Below the pieces are notes generated by a model. The model worked only from the letters and a program-made list of their open reading frames with translations. It searched no databases and was not told the origin of the DNA. A stretch of DNA of 64,000 nt, from assembly GCF_014495685.1 (NCBI RefSeq), contig NZ_JACTVI010000003.1, positions 204,922 through 268,921 of the forward strand, in the 5' to 3' direction. Position 1 is the first letter of the stretch; the number at the start of each line of letters is the position of its first letter. The translations under genes and the position numbers were made by a program. This stretch comes from Streptomyces sp. TRM68367 (lineage in GTDB: Bacteria > Actinomycetota > Actinomycetes > Streptomycetales > Streptomycetaceae). Positions 25,580-33,700 of this stretch are shown one piece after another.

Positions 25580-25595
25580 GTTCGAAATTTCAACA
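25580..25595. promoter_or_regulatory. Putative IclR-type operator, copy 5 (autoregulation)
   Basis: GTTCGAAATTTCAACA lies 36 bp upstream of the IclR start, inside a wider partial palindrome (GCCTG...CAGGC). Its first 12 bases equal copy 2. The remainder of 25596-25831, between this site and the end of the PucR gene, shows no gene. Confidence 0.55.
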
Positions 25596-25831
25596 GGCGA
25601 TCGGCATGACGAACACAGGCTAGTCATACTCCGTTTGCCCGGGCAATGGGCAGACGCACACCGGCCTCGAATCACACGGCGTGTACGGACTCCCGCAGCG
25701 GGGATGTGGCGGGCAGGGGAAGGGGGTGAGCAGGGGGAGGGGGCGGCGTGCCGTCGGTCGCGATGACCGCCGCTGCGTTCATGGTGCTGGTCGGCCGCGG
25801 CCAGGCGCGGTCCACTTGACCGGGCGCCGGC

Positions 25832-27130
25832 TCAGCCCCGCTCCCGCCCCGCCCGCAGCTTCCCGCGCAGCCGCTGGGCCCTGAGGACCAGTTCCAGTTC
25901 GAACCGGCGGTCCGGGTCGTCTATCTCGTCGCCCCACAGTTCGCGGATCTGGCGCAGGCGGTAACGGACCGTCTGGGGGTGGACGCCGAGGCGCGCGGCC
26001 ACCTCGGGGGCGCCGCCGCGGGTCTCCAGCCAGGCCAGGAGGGTTTCCGCCAGGCGCCGGCCGTGGGTGGGCCCGCAGTGGGCGAGGGGGGCCAGGCAGC
26101 GCAGGGCGAGGTCGTCGATCAGTTCCTGCGGTTCCAGGAGAACGAGGGCTTCGGTGTGCTCGGTGCAGTGGAGGACCTCGCCGGAGGCCAGCAGGCCGCG
26201 CTCCATGAGCCGTACGGCGGCCTCGGCCCAGCGCAGCGACTTCGCCGCGTCGGCCAGCGGGACCGGGGGGCCGATCGCGCCGGACCAGCCGGTCAGCGCC
26301 CGGTGCAGCAGTTCCGGCCGGCCTGCCGCATCCGGATCGGGGACGACCATGCGGGGCTGCTCGTACTCCATGTCGAGCAGGACCCCCTGGCCGACCGCCG
26401 GCGCCACCGCTTCCCGCGCCGGGCGCAGCAGCACGCCGACCGCGACCTTCTCGGGCAGGTGCCAGCCGATCCGGGCGGCCCGCTCGGTCAGCGCCTCGGC
26501 CGGTTCGCCGTGGTGGTGCTCGGCCAGGAGCAGTTCCATCAGGCGGCGCTGGAGCCGCAGCCGCTCCCCGGCCTGCCGGGCCGCGGCCTCGGCGTAGCCG
26601 CGCACGGACTGGTCGACGAGGCCGTCCAGGTACTCGTAGCCCGCGTCGACCAGTTCGTACATCGCCGGCGGCGGGATCTCGACGCGCTGGCCGATCTCGG
26701 CGAAGCGGCGCCAGGCCAGCCGTACGCCCATGCGGTAGATCGCCTGGAGCGAGTCCAGGCTGCGGCCGTGCAGGCCCTCGCCGCGGCCGAACTCCTGGAA
26801 CACGCCGGGCGGCACGGTCGGGCGGCCCGCGGAGTGGTCGGAGTTCTCCAGGTGCTGCACGAAGACCTCGATGGCGCCACGGATGCCGACGAGGGCCATC
26901 GGCTCGCCGGAGTCGTCGAGGACGACGGGCAGGTGCGGGTACTCGCGGCGGATCTCGCGCAGGATCTCCTCGGCCAGTTCGGGCGCCTCGGCCATGGCGA
27001 TCGCCGCGAACCGGCGCACCTTCAGGCGCGGGACGTCCTGCCAGGCCGAGCGCGCGGCGACGGTCGTACGGGCAGCCGGCGCCTTTTTCAACTTCCCCTC
27101 CGGGGCGCTACAGCCGGTGCGGCTCCGCAC
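25832..27130 (-). CDS. PucR/CdaR-type transcriptional regulator
   Basis: A 432-residue cytosolic regulator. The GTG at 27130 has GGGGAG 7 bp upstream. The N-terminal two thirds contain an alpha-helical sensor with RsbT co-antagonist-like features (EILREIRREYPHLPVVLDD; SLDSLQAIYRMGVRLAWRRFAEI) and a GGDEF-derived GAF-like segment. The C-terminal PucR helix-turn-helix is clear: LLAWLETRGGAPEVAARLGV and HPQTVRYRLRQIRELWG. This architecture is widespread in Streptomyces as single regulators of unknown signals. It is downstream of, and 3 bp from, the DUF2613 gene, so the two may be co-transcribed. Confidence 0.88.
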   Translation of the reverse strand: MRSRTGCSAPEGKLKKAPAARTTVAARSAWQDVPRLKVRRFAAIAMAEAPELAEEILREIRREYPHLPVVLDDSGEPMALVGIRGAIEVFVQHLENSDHSAGRPTVPPGVFQEFGRGEGLHGRSLDSLQAIYRMGVRLAWRRFAEIGQRVEIPPPAMYELVDAGYEYLDGLVDQSVRGYAEAAARQAGERLRLQRRLMELLLAEHHHGEPAEALTERAARIGWHLPEKVAVGVLLRPAREAVAPAVGQGVLLDMEYEQPRMVVPDPDAAGRPELLHRALTGWSGAIGPPVPLADAAKSLRWAEAAVRLMERGLLASGEVLHCTEHTEALVLLEPQELIDDLALRCLAPLAHCGPTHGRRLAETLLAWLETRGGAPEVAARLGVHPQTVRYRLRQIRELWGDEIDDPDRRFELELVLRAQRLRGKLRAGRERG

Positions 27131-27133
27131 CGG

Positions 27134-27286
27134 TCAACTCCCCTGGCCGGCTCGCTCGTAGGTGATCAGGGGTGTGTTCGGCTGGTCGGGCGTCGCTTCG
27201 AGCACCGCGACGATGCCGAGGGCGGCGCCCACCGCGAGGGCGGCGGCGACCGCGACGGTCAGCACGGCGGCGAGCAGTCTGGACAT
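27134..27286 (-). CDS. DUF2613 small membrane protein
   Basis: A 50-residue protein beginning MSRLLAAVLTVAVAAALAVG with one hydrophobic segment and an extracytoplasmic tail of about 22 residues (EATPDQPNTPLITYERAGQGS). Length and sequence fit the DUF2613 family of tiny actinobacterial membrane proteins, whose role is unknown. It is divergent from the DUF3068 gene and shares its promoter region. The Shine-Dalgarno is weak. Confidence 0.8.
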   Translation of the reverse strand: MSRLLAAVLTVAVAAALAVGAALGIVAVLEATPDQPNTPLITYERAGQGS

Positions 27287-27376
27287 CGCAGGGTCAGCCT
27301 CTCTGTCCTGAGCCTGTCCGCAGGTCGGCCCCACCCGGGCGTCCCACCCCTGCCTGCGGGTCAGTGTCGACAAGCA

Positions 27377-27405
27377 TTGACACCTCGTCAAGAGCCGCCT
27401 ACGGT
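27377..27405 (+). promoter_or_regulatory. HrdB-type promoter of the DUF3068 gene
   Basis: TTGACA (27377-27382), a 17-bp spacer and TACGGT (27400-27405) lie about 84 bp upstream of the ATG at 27489. The -35 box is a perfect consensus. Confidence 0.65.
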
Positions 27406-27488
27406 TCCCGGCCCATACCGCACGCGCACTTTCCTCCTGGCGTCGACCATCCGTACGTCGAACCGCCCCAAGCCCCTGGAGTGCCCGG

Positions 27489-28475
27489 ATGCGCCGGACC
27501 GCCTCACCTTTCTCCCTGATCCTGCTGGGTCTCGGCACCTTCCTGCTCGCGCTCGCGCCCCTGCTGGCGTGGTACGTCACGCCGCGGGCCGCGGTGAATC
27601 CGATCGACATCGACACCACCGCCGAATACACCGGCACCGGCAGCGTCTTCGACGTGGAACAGGTCGAGACCGTGCCGGACCAGAAGATCACCGTCACTCA
27701 GCGGGTGCGCGCCAATGTGGCCGAGAGTGAACGCAGCGGCGCCGCCGTGTGGGACGTGACGACCACCGTCGACACGAACAAGTCGCTGCCGGCGGCCGAT
27801 CCGCACGACGCGCTGGAGTTCACCCCGCACCGCTGGGTGAGCGACCGCAGGACCAACCGGCCGGTGCACTGCTGCGGCGAGGAGCCGTACATCGAGGGCG
27901 AGGCGTACCTGAAGTTCCCGTTCGACGTGCAGGAACGGTCGTACCGCTGGTGGGACAACACGCTCGGCGACACGGTGGTGCTGCGCTACGACGGCCGGGA
28001 GAAGATCCGCGGGTACGAGGGGATGCGCTTCGTGGCGCAGGTTCCGGCCACGAAGACCGGCACGCGGCTGGTCCCGGGCGCCCTGGTCGACGAGCCGGAC
28101 CGGCCGCAGGTGCTGGCCGAGGAGTGGTACGCCAACCACGGCGTCGAACTGGTCGTCGACCAGGCCACGGGCCGGGTGCTGTACGCCCAGACCGGTCCGC
28201 GCCGGACGCTGCGCGCGCCGGGTGGCGACGAGGACGCGGCGGTGCTGCTGGACAGCCGGAAGCTGGCGTTCACCCCGGCGACGCAGAAGTTCGCGGTGGA
28301 CCAGGCGAAGAAGGACAGCGGGCTGCTGCGGATGGTGAGCACAACCCTGCCGGTCGGTACGGGTGTGGCGGGGTTCGTGCTCGTGGTGGTGGGTGGCGTT
28401 CTGGTGGCGCGCGGGCGGAAGGACCGGATGGGTCCGGAACCGTCTCAGACGCCCGAGCCCGCGCTCACGATGTGA
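27489..28475 (+). CDS. DUF3068 membrane-anchored protein
   Basis: A 328-residue protein with a transmembrane helix at each end: FSLILLGLGTFLLALAPLLAWYV (N-terminal) and LPVGTGVAGFVLVVVGGVLVA (C-terminal). The large domain between them is extracytoplasmic and carries conserved segments TVTQRVRANVAESERSGAAV, VDTNKSLPAADPHDALEF, FPFDVQERSYRWWDNTLGDT and YEGMRFVAQVPATKTGTRLV. DUF3068 (PorA-like) proteins are typical of actinobacteria, and several occur beside glycan-polymerising genes. The gene lies 224 bp before the glycosyltransferase operon, on the same strand, consistent with a shared envelope function; activity is unknown. Confidence 0.88.
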   Translation: MRRTASPFSLILLGLGTFLLALAPLLAWYVTPRAAVNPIDIDTTAEYTGTGSVFDVEQVETVPDQKITVTQRVRANVAESERSGAAVWDVTTTVDTNKSLPAADPHDALEFTPHRWVSDRRTNRPVHCCGEEPYIEGEAYLKFPFDVQERSYRWWDNTLGDTVVLRYDGREKIRGYEGMRFVAQVPATKTGTRLVPGALVDEPDRPQVLAEEWYANHGVELVVDQATGRVLYAQTGPRRTLRAPGGDEDAAVLLDSRKLAFTPATQKFAVDQAKKDSGLLRMVSTTLPVGTGVAGFVLVVVGGVLVARGRKDRMGPEPSQTPEPALTM

Positions 28476-28699
28476 TGCGACATCAGCTCCAACAAAGCCG
28501 GAAATTGTCACGCCGGTGAGTAGCCGTGGCGAACGTCCAAGCGAAAACTGTCCACCCCACCCGAGCACAAGCTGTCCACACCCCCCTCCCAGGAAGAGCT
28601 CAGACCCCCCACAGAAAGCCGCACCGCGGGTCAAATCGTCACCCAGTGCCCCTGCCTGCCCACGCTGAGTTCCGCACCCTGACACGAGTTGGAGCACCC
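28476..28699. other. Leader region before the envelope-glycan operon
   Basis: A 224-bp gap without a convincing gene. It contains two related runs, AAACTGTCCACCCC and AAGCTGTCCACACC, 19 bp apart. A GTG-initiated extension of the glycosyltransferase from 28526 is open but has poor composition, so the ATG at 28700 with GGAG upstream is preferred. Confidence 0.5.
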
Positions 28700-29887
28700 A
28701 TGCCCCAGCACGTACCGTCCCCTCCCCCACTCTCGGCTTCGCTCGAGCGGGGGGACCTCCACCGCGCCGCGTCTCCCCGCGCGCCGCAGCACCCCCCGGC
28801 GCTCCCCCCACAGCCGCGCCGGATCGTCTTCCTCGCCCACCGGGACCTCGGCAACCCCTCGGCCGGCGGTTCCGAGCTGCTGGTCGACCGGCTCGCCGAC
28901 GGGCTGACCCGGCTCGGCCACCAGGTCACCCTGCTGTGCGGGGGACCGGCGGCCTTCCGCGACTACCGGGTCGTGTCGGCGGGCGGCGCCTACGGCCACT
29001 ATCTGCGCGCCCGGTCGGCCTTCGCCCGGCAGGTCGGTGAGACCGATCTGCTGGTCGAGGTGTGCAACGGCATGCCGTACCTGGCGCCGCTGTGGCATCA
29101 CGGGCCCACGCTGTGTCTGGTCAACCATGTGCACACCGACCTTTGGCGGATGCGGTTCGGCGGGCCGTTGGCGCCGGCCGCGCGGCTGGGGCGAAGACTC
29201 GAGCACTGGGCGCTCACCGGGGCGCAGCGGCGGAGTCTGGTGGTTGCCGTGTCCCCGTCGACGGCGCATGCGCTGCGGGCGATCGGTGTCGAGCGGGAGC
29301 GCATTCGGGTCGTGCACAACGGGGTGGAGGAGCCGGGGCCGCGGGCCGATCGGTCTCCCGATCCGTTGTTCGTCGCGGTGGGCCGGCTCGTGGAGTACAA
29401 GCGGATCGATCTGCTGCTGCGGTTGTGGGAGCGGGTGCGGCCGGTGACCGGCGGGCGGTTACTGATCGTCGGTGACGGGCCCGAGCGGGAACGGCTGGAG
29501 CAACTCGCCGGTCCCGACGTGGAGTTCACGGGGCATGTGCCGGAGGCGGAGAAGCATCGTCTGCTGTGCGCTGCCTGGTTGTTGCTGCATCCCTCGGCTG
29601 TTGAGGGGTGGGGGCTCGTGGTGACGGAGGCTGCGGCGCGGGAGACTCCGGCGGTTGCCTTTGATGTGCCGGGGCTTCGTGACTCCGTGGTCGACGGTGA
29701 GACCGGGATTCTTGCGCGGGGTGAGTCGTCGTTTGCTGCCGCCTGGTGCACGCTCGCGTTGTCCGGGCATCGGCGGGAGCTGATGGGTAAGGCTGCGCGG
29801 GATCGGGCTGCCGGGTTTCGGTGGGATCGTACGGTGAGACAGTTCCGGGCGGTGGCCTCTGAGGCGGTGAGGGGCTGGGCGCCGTGA
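28700..29887 (+). CDS. GT4-family glycosyltransferase
   Basis: A 395-residue cytosolic GT-B glycosyltransferase. ATG 28700 is preceded by GGAG at 5 bp. A Pro/Ala-rich lead of about 40 residues overlaps a dispersed repeat, and the catalytic part starts at RRIVFLAHRDLGNPSAGGSE, a typical GT4 opening. Nucleotide-sugar-binding features are VVAVSPSTAHALRAIGV, IRVVHNGVEE, FVAVGRLVEYKRIDLLLRLW and the E-x7-E motif within HPSAVEGWGLVVTEAAARETP. It starts a long operon; its stop is overlapped by a possible GTG start of the next gene. It probably adds a sugar to a lipid-linked or nascent envelope glycan; donor and acceptor are unknown. Confidence 0.88.
   Translation: MPQHVPSPPPLSASLERGDLHRAASPRAPQHPPALPPQPRRIVFLAHRDLGNPSAGGSELLVDRLADGLTRLGHQVTLLCGGPAAFRDYRVVSAGGAYGHYLRARSAFARQVGETDLLVEVCNGMPYLAPLWHHGPTLCLVNHVHTDLWRMRFGGPLAPAARLGRRLEHWALTGAQRRSLVVAVSPSTAHALRAIGVERERIRVVHNGVEEPGPRADRSPDPLFVAVGRLVEYKRIDLLLRLWERVRPVTGGRLLIVGDGPERERLEQLAGPDVEFTGHVPEAEKHRLLCAAWLLLHPSAVEGWGLVVTEAAARETPAVAFDVPGLRDSVVDGETGILARGESSFAAAWCTLALSGHRRELMGKAARDRAAGFRWDRTVRQFRAVASEAVRGWAP
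28730..28758. repeat. Short palindromic repeat inside the 5' end of the GT4 gene
   Basis: CCTCCCCCACTCTCGGCTTC followed by GCTCGAGCGGGGGGACC can fold into a hairpin with C/G arms. It belongs to a class of palindromes common between Streptomyces genes and here lies in the first codons, making them proline-rich. Confidence 0.6.
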
Positions 29888-29918
29888 CGCCTACTCGCCG
29901 GGTGGGTTCGGTCGTCTC

Positions 29919-30002
29919 GCGGCTGCGGGTTCGTTGTGGCTTGTCGCGCCCACGCGGCGGTAGCCGCATATCAGACACAGCCCCGCGCCCCTTTTGGGGC
30001 GC
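29919..30002. repeat. Dispersed Streptomyces intergenic repeat, copy B, ending in a terminator-like hairpin
   Basis: Nearly the same sequence as 18524-18601, with the end hairpin intact: GCGCCCC (29985-29991), TTTT, GGGGCGC (29996-30002). It lies between the GT4 stop (29887) and the chosen methyltransferase start (30007), so a hairpin interrupts an otherwise tightly coupled operon. Confidence 0.85.
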
Positions 30003-30006
30003 TGCG

Positions 30007-30744
30007 GTGCACGGGCGCCCCAAAGATCCGTCGCTGCGGCGGTCCCTCGCTCTCTTCCGTGCCTTTCTGCATGAGCAGGACGACCCTGAGAGTTGCTATT
30101 CGCTTCTTGCCCGTGACGCTGTCGATCAGGTCGAGGCTTACGGCGAGGCCGTGGCGGGGCGGACCGTTGTGGACGTCGGTGGGGGTAGTGGGTACTTCAC
30201 CGAGGAGTTTCGTCGACGGGGCGCCGATGCCTATCTCTTCGAGCCTGATGTGGGTGAGTTGGGTGAGAAGCCGCCCGACGGGGCCGTGATCGCCGACGGG
30301 TATCTGTTGCCGTTGGGCGACGGGGTTGCCGACGTCACCTTCTCGTCCAACGTGCTGGAGCATGTGGCCGATCCGGAGACCTTTCTCAGTGAGCTGGCGC
30401 GGGTGACTCGGCCCGGTGGGCTGATCTACGTGTCGTTCACCAACTGGCTGTCGCCGTGGGGCGGGCACGAGTGGGCCCCGTGGCATTACTTCGGTGCCGA
30501 GCGGGCGCGTGCCCGGTATCGGCGCCGTACCGGCAGGCCCACCAAGCACGCCCTCGGCGAGAACCTGTTCGCGCACCACATCGGACCCACCCTGCGGCAG
30601 GTGCGCGCCCGGGACGACGTGCGGATCGTCTCGGCGCGCTCCCGCTACTGGCCGTTCCTCGCGGAGACCGTCGTCAAGGCGCCCGGGATCCGCGAGGTCG
30701 CCACCTGGAACCTCCTCCTCGTCCTCCGGCGGTGTCAACGATGA
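30007..30744 (+). CDS. Class I SAM-dependent methyltransferase (operon gene 2)
   Basis: A 245-residue methyltransferase of the Methyltransf_11 type: motif I VVDVGGGSGYFTEEFRRRG, acidic loop AYLFEPDVGE, DGYLLPLGDGVADVTFSSNV and LEHVADPETFLSELARVTRPGG. The C-terminal SWGGHEWAPWHYFGA-like segment is an insertion near the active site. The frame is open back to a GTG at 29884 overlapping the GT4 stop, but the first 41 codons would be translated dispersed repeat, so GTG 30007 (or an ancestral 29884 start displaced by repeat insertion) is proposed. It ends with an ATGA overlap to the AftD-like gene. The substrate is probably a sugar of the envelope glycan. Confidence 0.82.
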   Translation: MHGRPKDPSLRRSLALFRAFLHEQDDPESCYSLLARDAVDQVEAYGEAVAGRTVVDVGGGSGYFTEEFRRRGADAYLFEPDVGELGEKPPDGAVIADGYLLPLGDGVADVTFSSNVLEHVADPETFLSELARVTRPGGLIYVSFTNWLSPWGGHEWAPWHYFGAERARARYRRRTGRPTKHALGENLFAHHIGPTLRQVRARDDVRIVSARSRYWPFLAETVVKAPGIREVATWNLLLVLRRCQR

Positions 30745-33700
30745 CGGCCCCTCCCACGGCATCGGTCCAGGCTCCTCCCCCGGCAGCCGTGCCCAGCCCC
30801 GCGCCCGCGTCGGGCCCTGCGGAGGGCCCCCGGTCGCTGCGCTGGCTGCTGGGGTTCTGGGCCGTGGCGTTCGTGCTGTTCCTGGCGGTGCAGCCGGGGC
30901 GGCAGACCTTCGACACCAAGCTCGGCGTCACCGTCGATCCGGGGCAGTTCCTGGCGGATCTCGGGCAGCTGTGGCACGACCGGGGGTCCTTCGGCGGGAT
31001 CCAGGACCAGTACGTCGGCTACCTGTGGCCGATGCTGCCTTTCTACTGGCTGGGCGACCTCGTCCAGCTGCCGGTGTGGCTGACGGAGCGGCTGTGGCTG
31101 TCGCTGGTCGTGTCGGTCGCGTTCTGGGGGGCGCTGCGGCTGGCCGAGCGGCTGCGGATCGGCAGCAGCGGGTCCCGGCTGCTCGCGGCGGTGGCGTATG
31201 CGCTGTGGCCGGTGTTCACGACCGTCGTCGGGTCGACGTCGGCGGCCGCGCTGCCGGGTGCCTTTGTGCCGTGGGTACTGCTGCCGCTGACGAACGAGCG
31301 GTACGCCGCCCGGGTCGCGGCGTTGCGGTCCGCGCTGCTCGTGACGTTCATGGGCGGTGTCAACGCGGCCTCGACGCTGGCGTCCCTGCTACCGGTGGGC
31401 CTGTATCTGCTGTCCCGGCCGCCCGGTCCCCGGCAGCGCAAGCTGATCGCCTGGTGGGCGCCGGCGGTGATCGTGGTGACGGCGTGGTGGTGGATCCCGC
31501 TGCTGCTGCTCGGCATCCACGGCGAGAACTTCCTCCCCTACATCGAGACCGCGCGGACGACGACGGACACCATGTCGGCGACGGAGGCGCTGCGCGGTGC
31601 CGGGAACTGGGTGGGCTATCTGCACTTCGGGCAGGCGTGGCTGCCCGCCGGATGGACCGTGGCCTCGTCCGTGGTCGTCATCGTCTGCTCGGCGCTCGCG
31701 GCGGGGCTCGGTCTTGCGGGGCTGGCCCGGCGGGACATGCCGGAGCGGCGCTGGCTGGTGCTGACGCTGCTGGTGGCGGCGCTTGTGCTGCTCGCCGGGT
31801 ACGGCGGGGCGTTCGGCGCGCCCTTCCACGAGACTGTGCAGGGCTGGCTGGACGGCTGGCTGTCGCCGTTCCGCAACATCTACAAGTTCCAGACGGGCCT
31901 GGCCCTGGCGCTCGTGTTGGGCATCGCCCACCTGGTGGGCGTGGCCGCCGAGCCGCGCGGCGCCCGCGCGGTGCGGGGCCGCAGCCTGGCCCCGCTGTTC
32001 GCCGCGATCCTGATCCTGCCGGGTCTGCTGTGGCCGTACCTCAACGGCTCGATCCTCAGCTCCGGTTCGTTCCAGCAGATCCCGAAGTACTGGTCGGCCA
32101 CCGCCGACTGGCTGGAGAAGTACTCGCCGGACTCGCGTGCCCTGGTCGTCCCGGCGACCGCGCACGGCATCTACACCTGGGGCTCGCCCATCGACCAGCC
32201 CCTCGACGTGGTCGCCGAGTCCCGCTGGGCGCAGCGCGACTACGTCCCGTTCGGCACCGCGGGCAACCGGCGCGCCATGGACGCCGTGGAGCAGGCACTG
32301 ACATCGGGTGCCGAAGTGCCGGGACTGGCCGACTACTTGAGCCGGGCGGGCCTGTACTACGTCGTGGTCCGGGGCGACCTCGACCCCGACCAGATCGGCC
32401 AGGTGCCGACCACGACCGTCAAGCGGACCCTGGAACAGTCCGGGTACGAGCGGGTCACGGGCCTCGGCCCGGTGCTGACCGGCGGGCGGATCGCGCCGGA
32501 CACGCCGCTCCAGGTCGAGGGCCTGTATCCGCGGCAGCGGGCCGTGGAGATCTACAAGCCGCAGAGCGACGACATCCCGAGGCCGGGCCAGGCCGGGCTC
32601 GCCCCGCTCGCCGACACAGCCGTGGTCTCCGGCGGGCCCGAGGCGCTGCTGCCGCTGGCGTCCGAGCTGCGCGGGCGGCCGACGGTCCTCACCGGCGACA
32701 ACCACCCCGGCGTCGGCTCACCGCCGCTCCAGGTGGTCGGGGATGGCATGCGACGGGCGGACACCCGGTTCGGGCTGGTCAACGCCAACACTTCGTACAC
32801 GTACACGCGCGACGGGCGCAACGCGCCGGACTCCCAGCAGGATCCCGGCGAAAAGCCGCGCCAGATCCTGCCGACCGAGGGCCTGAGCCACCAGACGGTC
32901 TCCGAACTGCGCGGCGCCCGCTCGGTGACGGCCTCCTCGTACGGCAACTGGCTGTTCCATCTCCCGCAGTTCGACCCGGTCAACGCCTTCGACGGCAACC
33001 CGGACACCGCATGGGCGGAGGGGTCGGAGGGCGTGCCGGGCTCGGCGGACGGGCAGTGGCTGCGGATCGGGTTCACCGGTTCCTACGACATGCCGTCCTC
33101 CTTCAAGGTCACGCCGTTGCCGCAGGAGAGCGTGCGGGCGGCGGCGACGCGGGTGCGGGTGGAGACGGAGCGTGGCTCGGTGACGAGCTTCCTGCGGCCC
33201 AACGGCCAGACGCAGACGATCCGGGCGCCGGAGGGCGCGACGGCCTGGATGCGGCTGACGATCACCGACTCGGTGTCCCGCCGCGCGGGCCTGGCCGGAG
33301 CGGGCTTCTCCGAGATCGGCCTGCCGAACGTCCAGGTGACCCGCCTGCTGCGGCTGCCCACCGACGCGGACGACTCGGACGCCGCCGCCTCGCTGATCTC
33401 CCTGCACCGCACCCCCGACCCGACCGGGCTGTCCTCGACCGGCACCGAGGCGGGCCTGCACCGGCGGTTCAGCACGCCGACGGCGGGGACGTACGACATG
33501 CGCGCGAGCGCGGTGCCGGTGGGCGGCGCGGAACTCGACCGGCTGCTGTACCAGGTGGCCCCCGAGCAGCAGAACCGGATCACCGCCACCGCCGACTCCA
33601 CGGCGACCCTCGGCGCGGGACTGTCGGCGCGCAACCTCACCGACGGTGACCTGACCACGGCGTGGATCGCGGGCGACCGGCCGACGGTCCATCTGCGCTG

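Noticed and set aside
28526..28699. N-terminal extension of the GT4 protein from the GTG at 28526
   Set aside because: The extra residues have low-quality composition and no ribosome site, whereas ATG 28700 has GGAG upstream.
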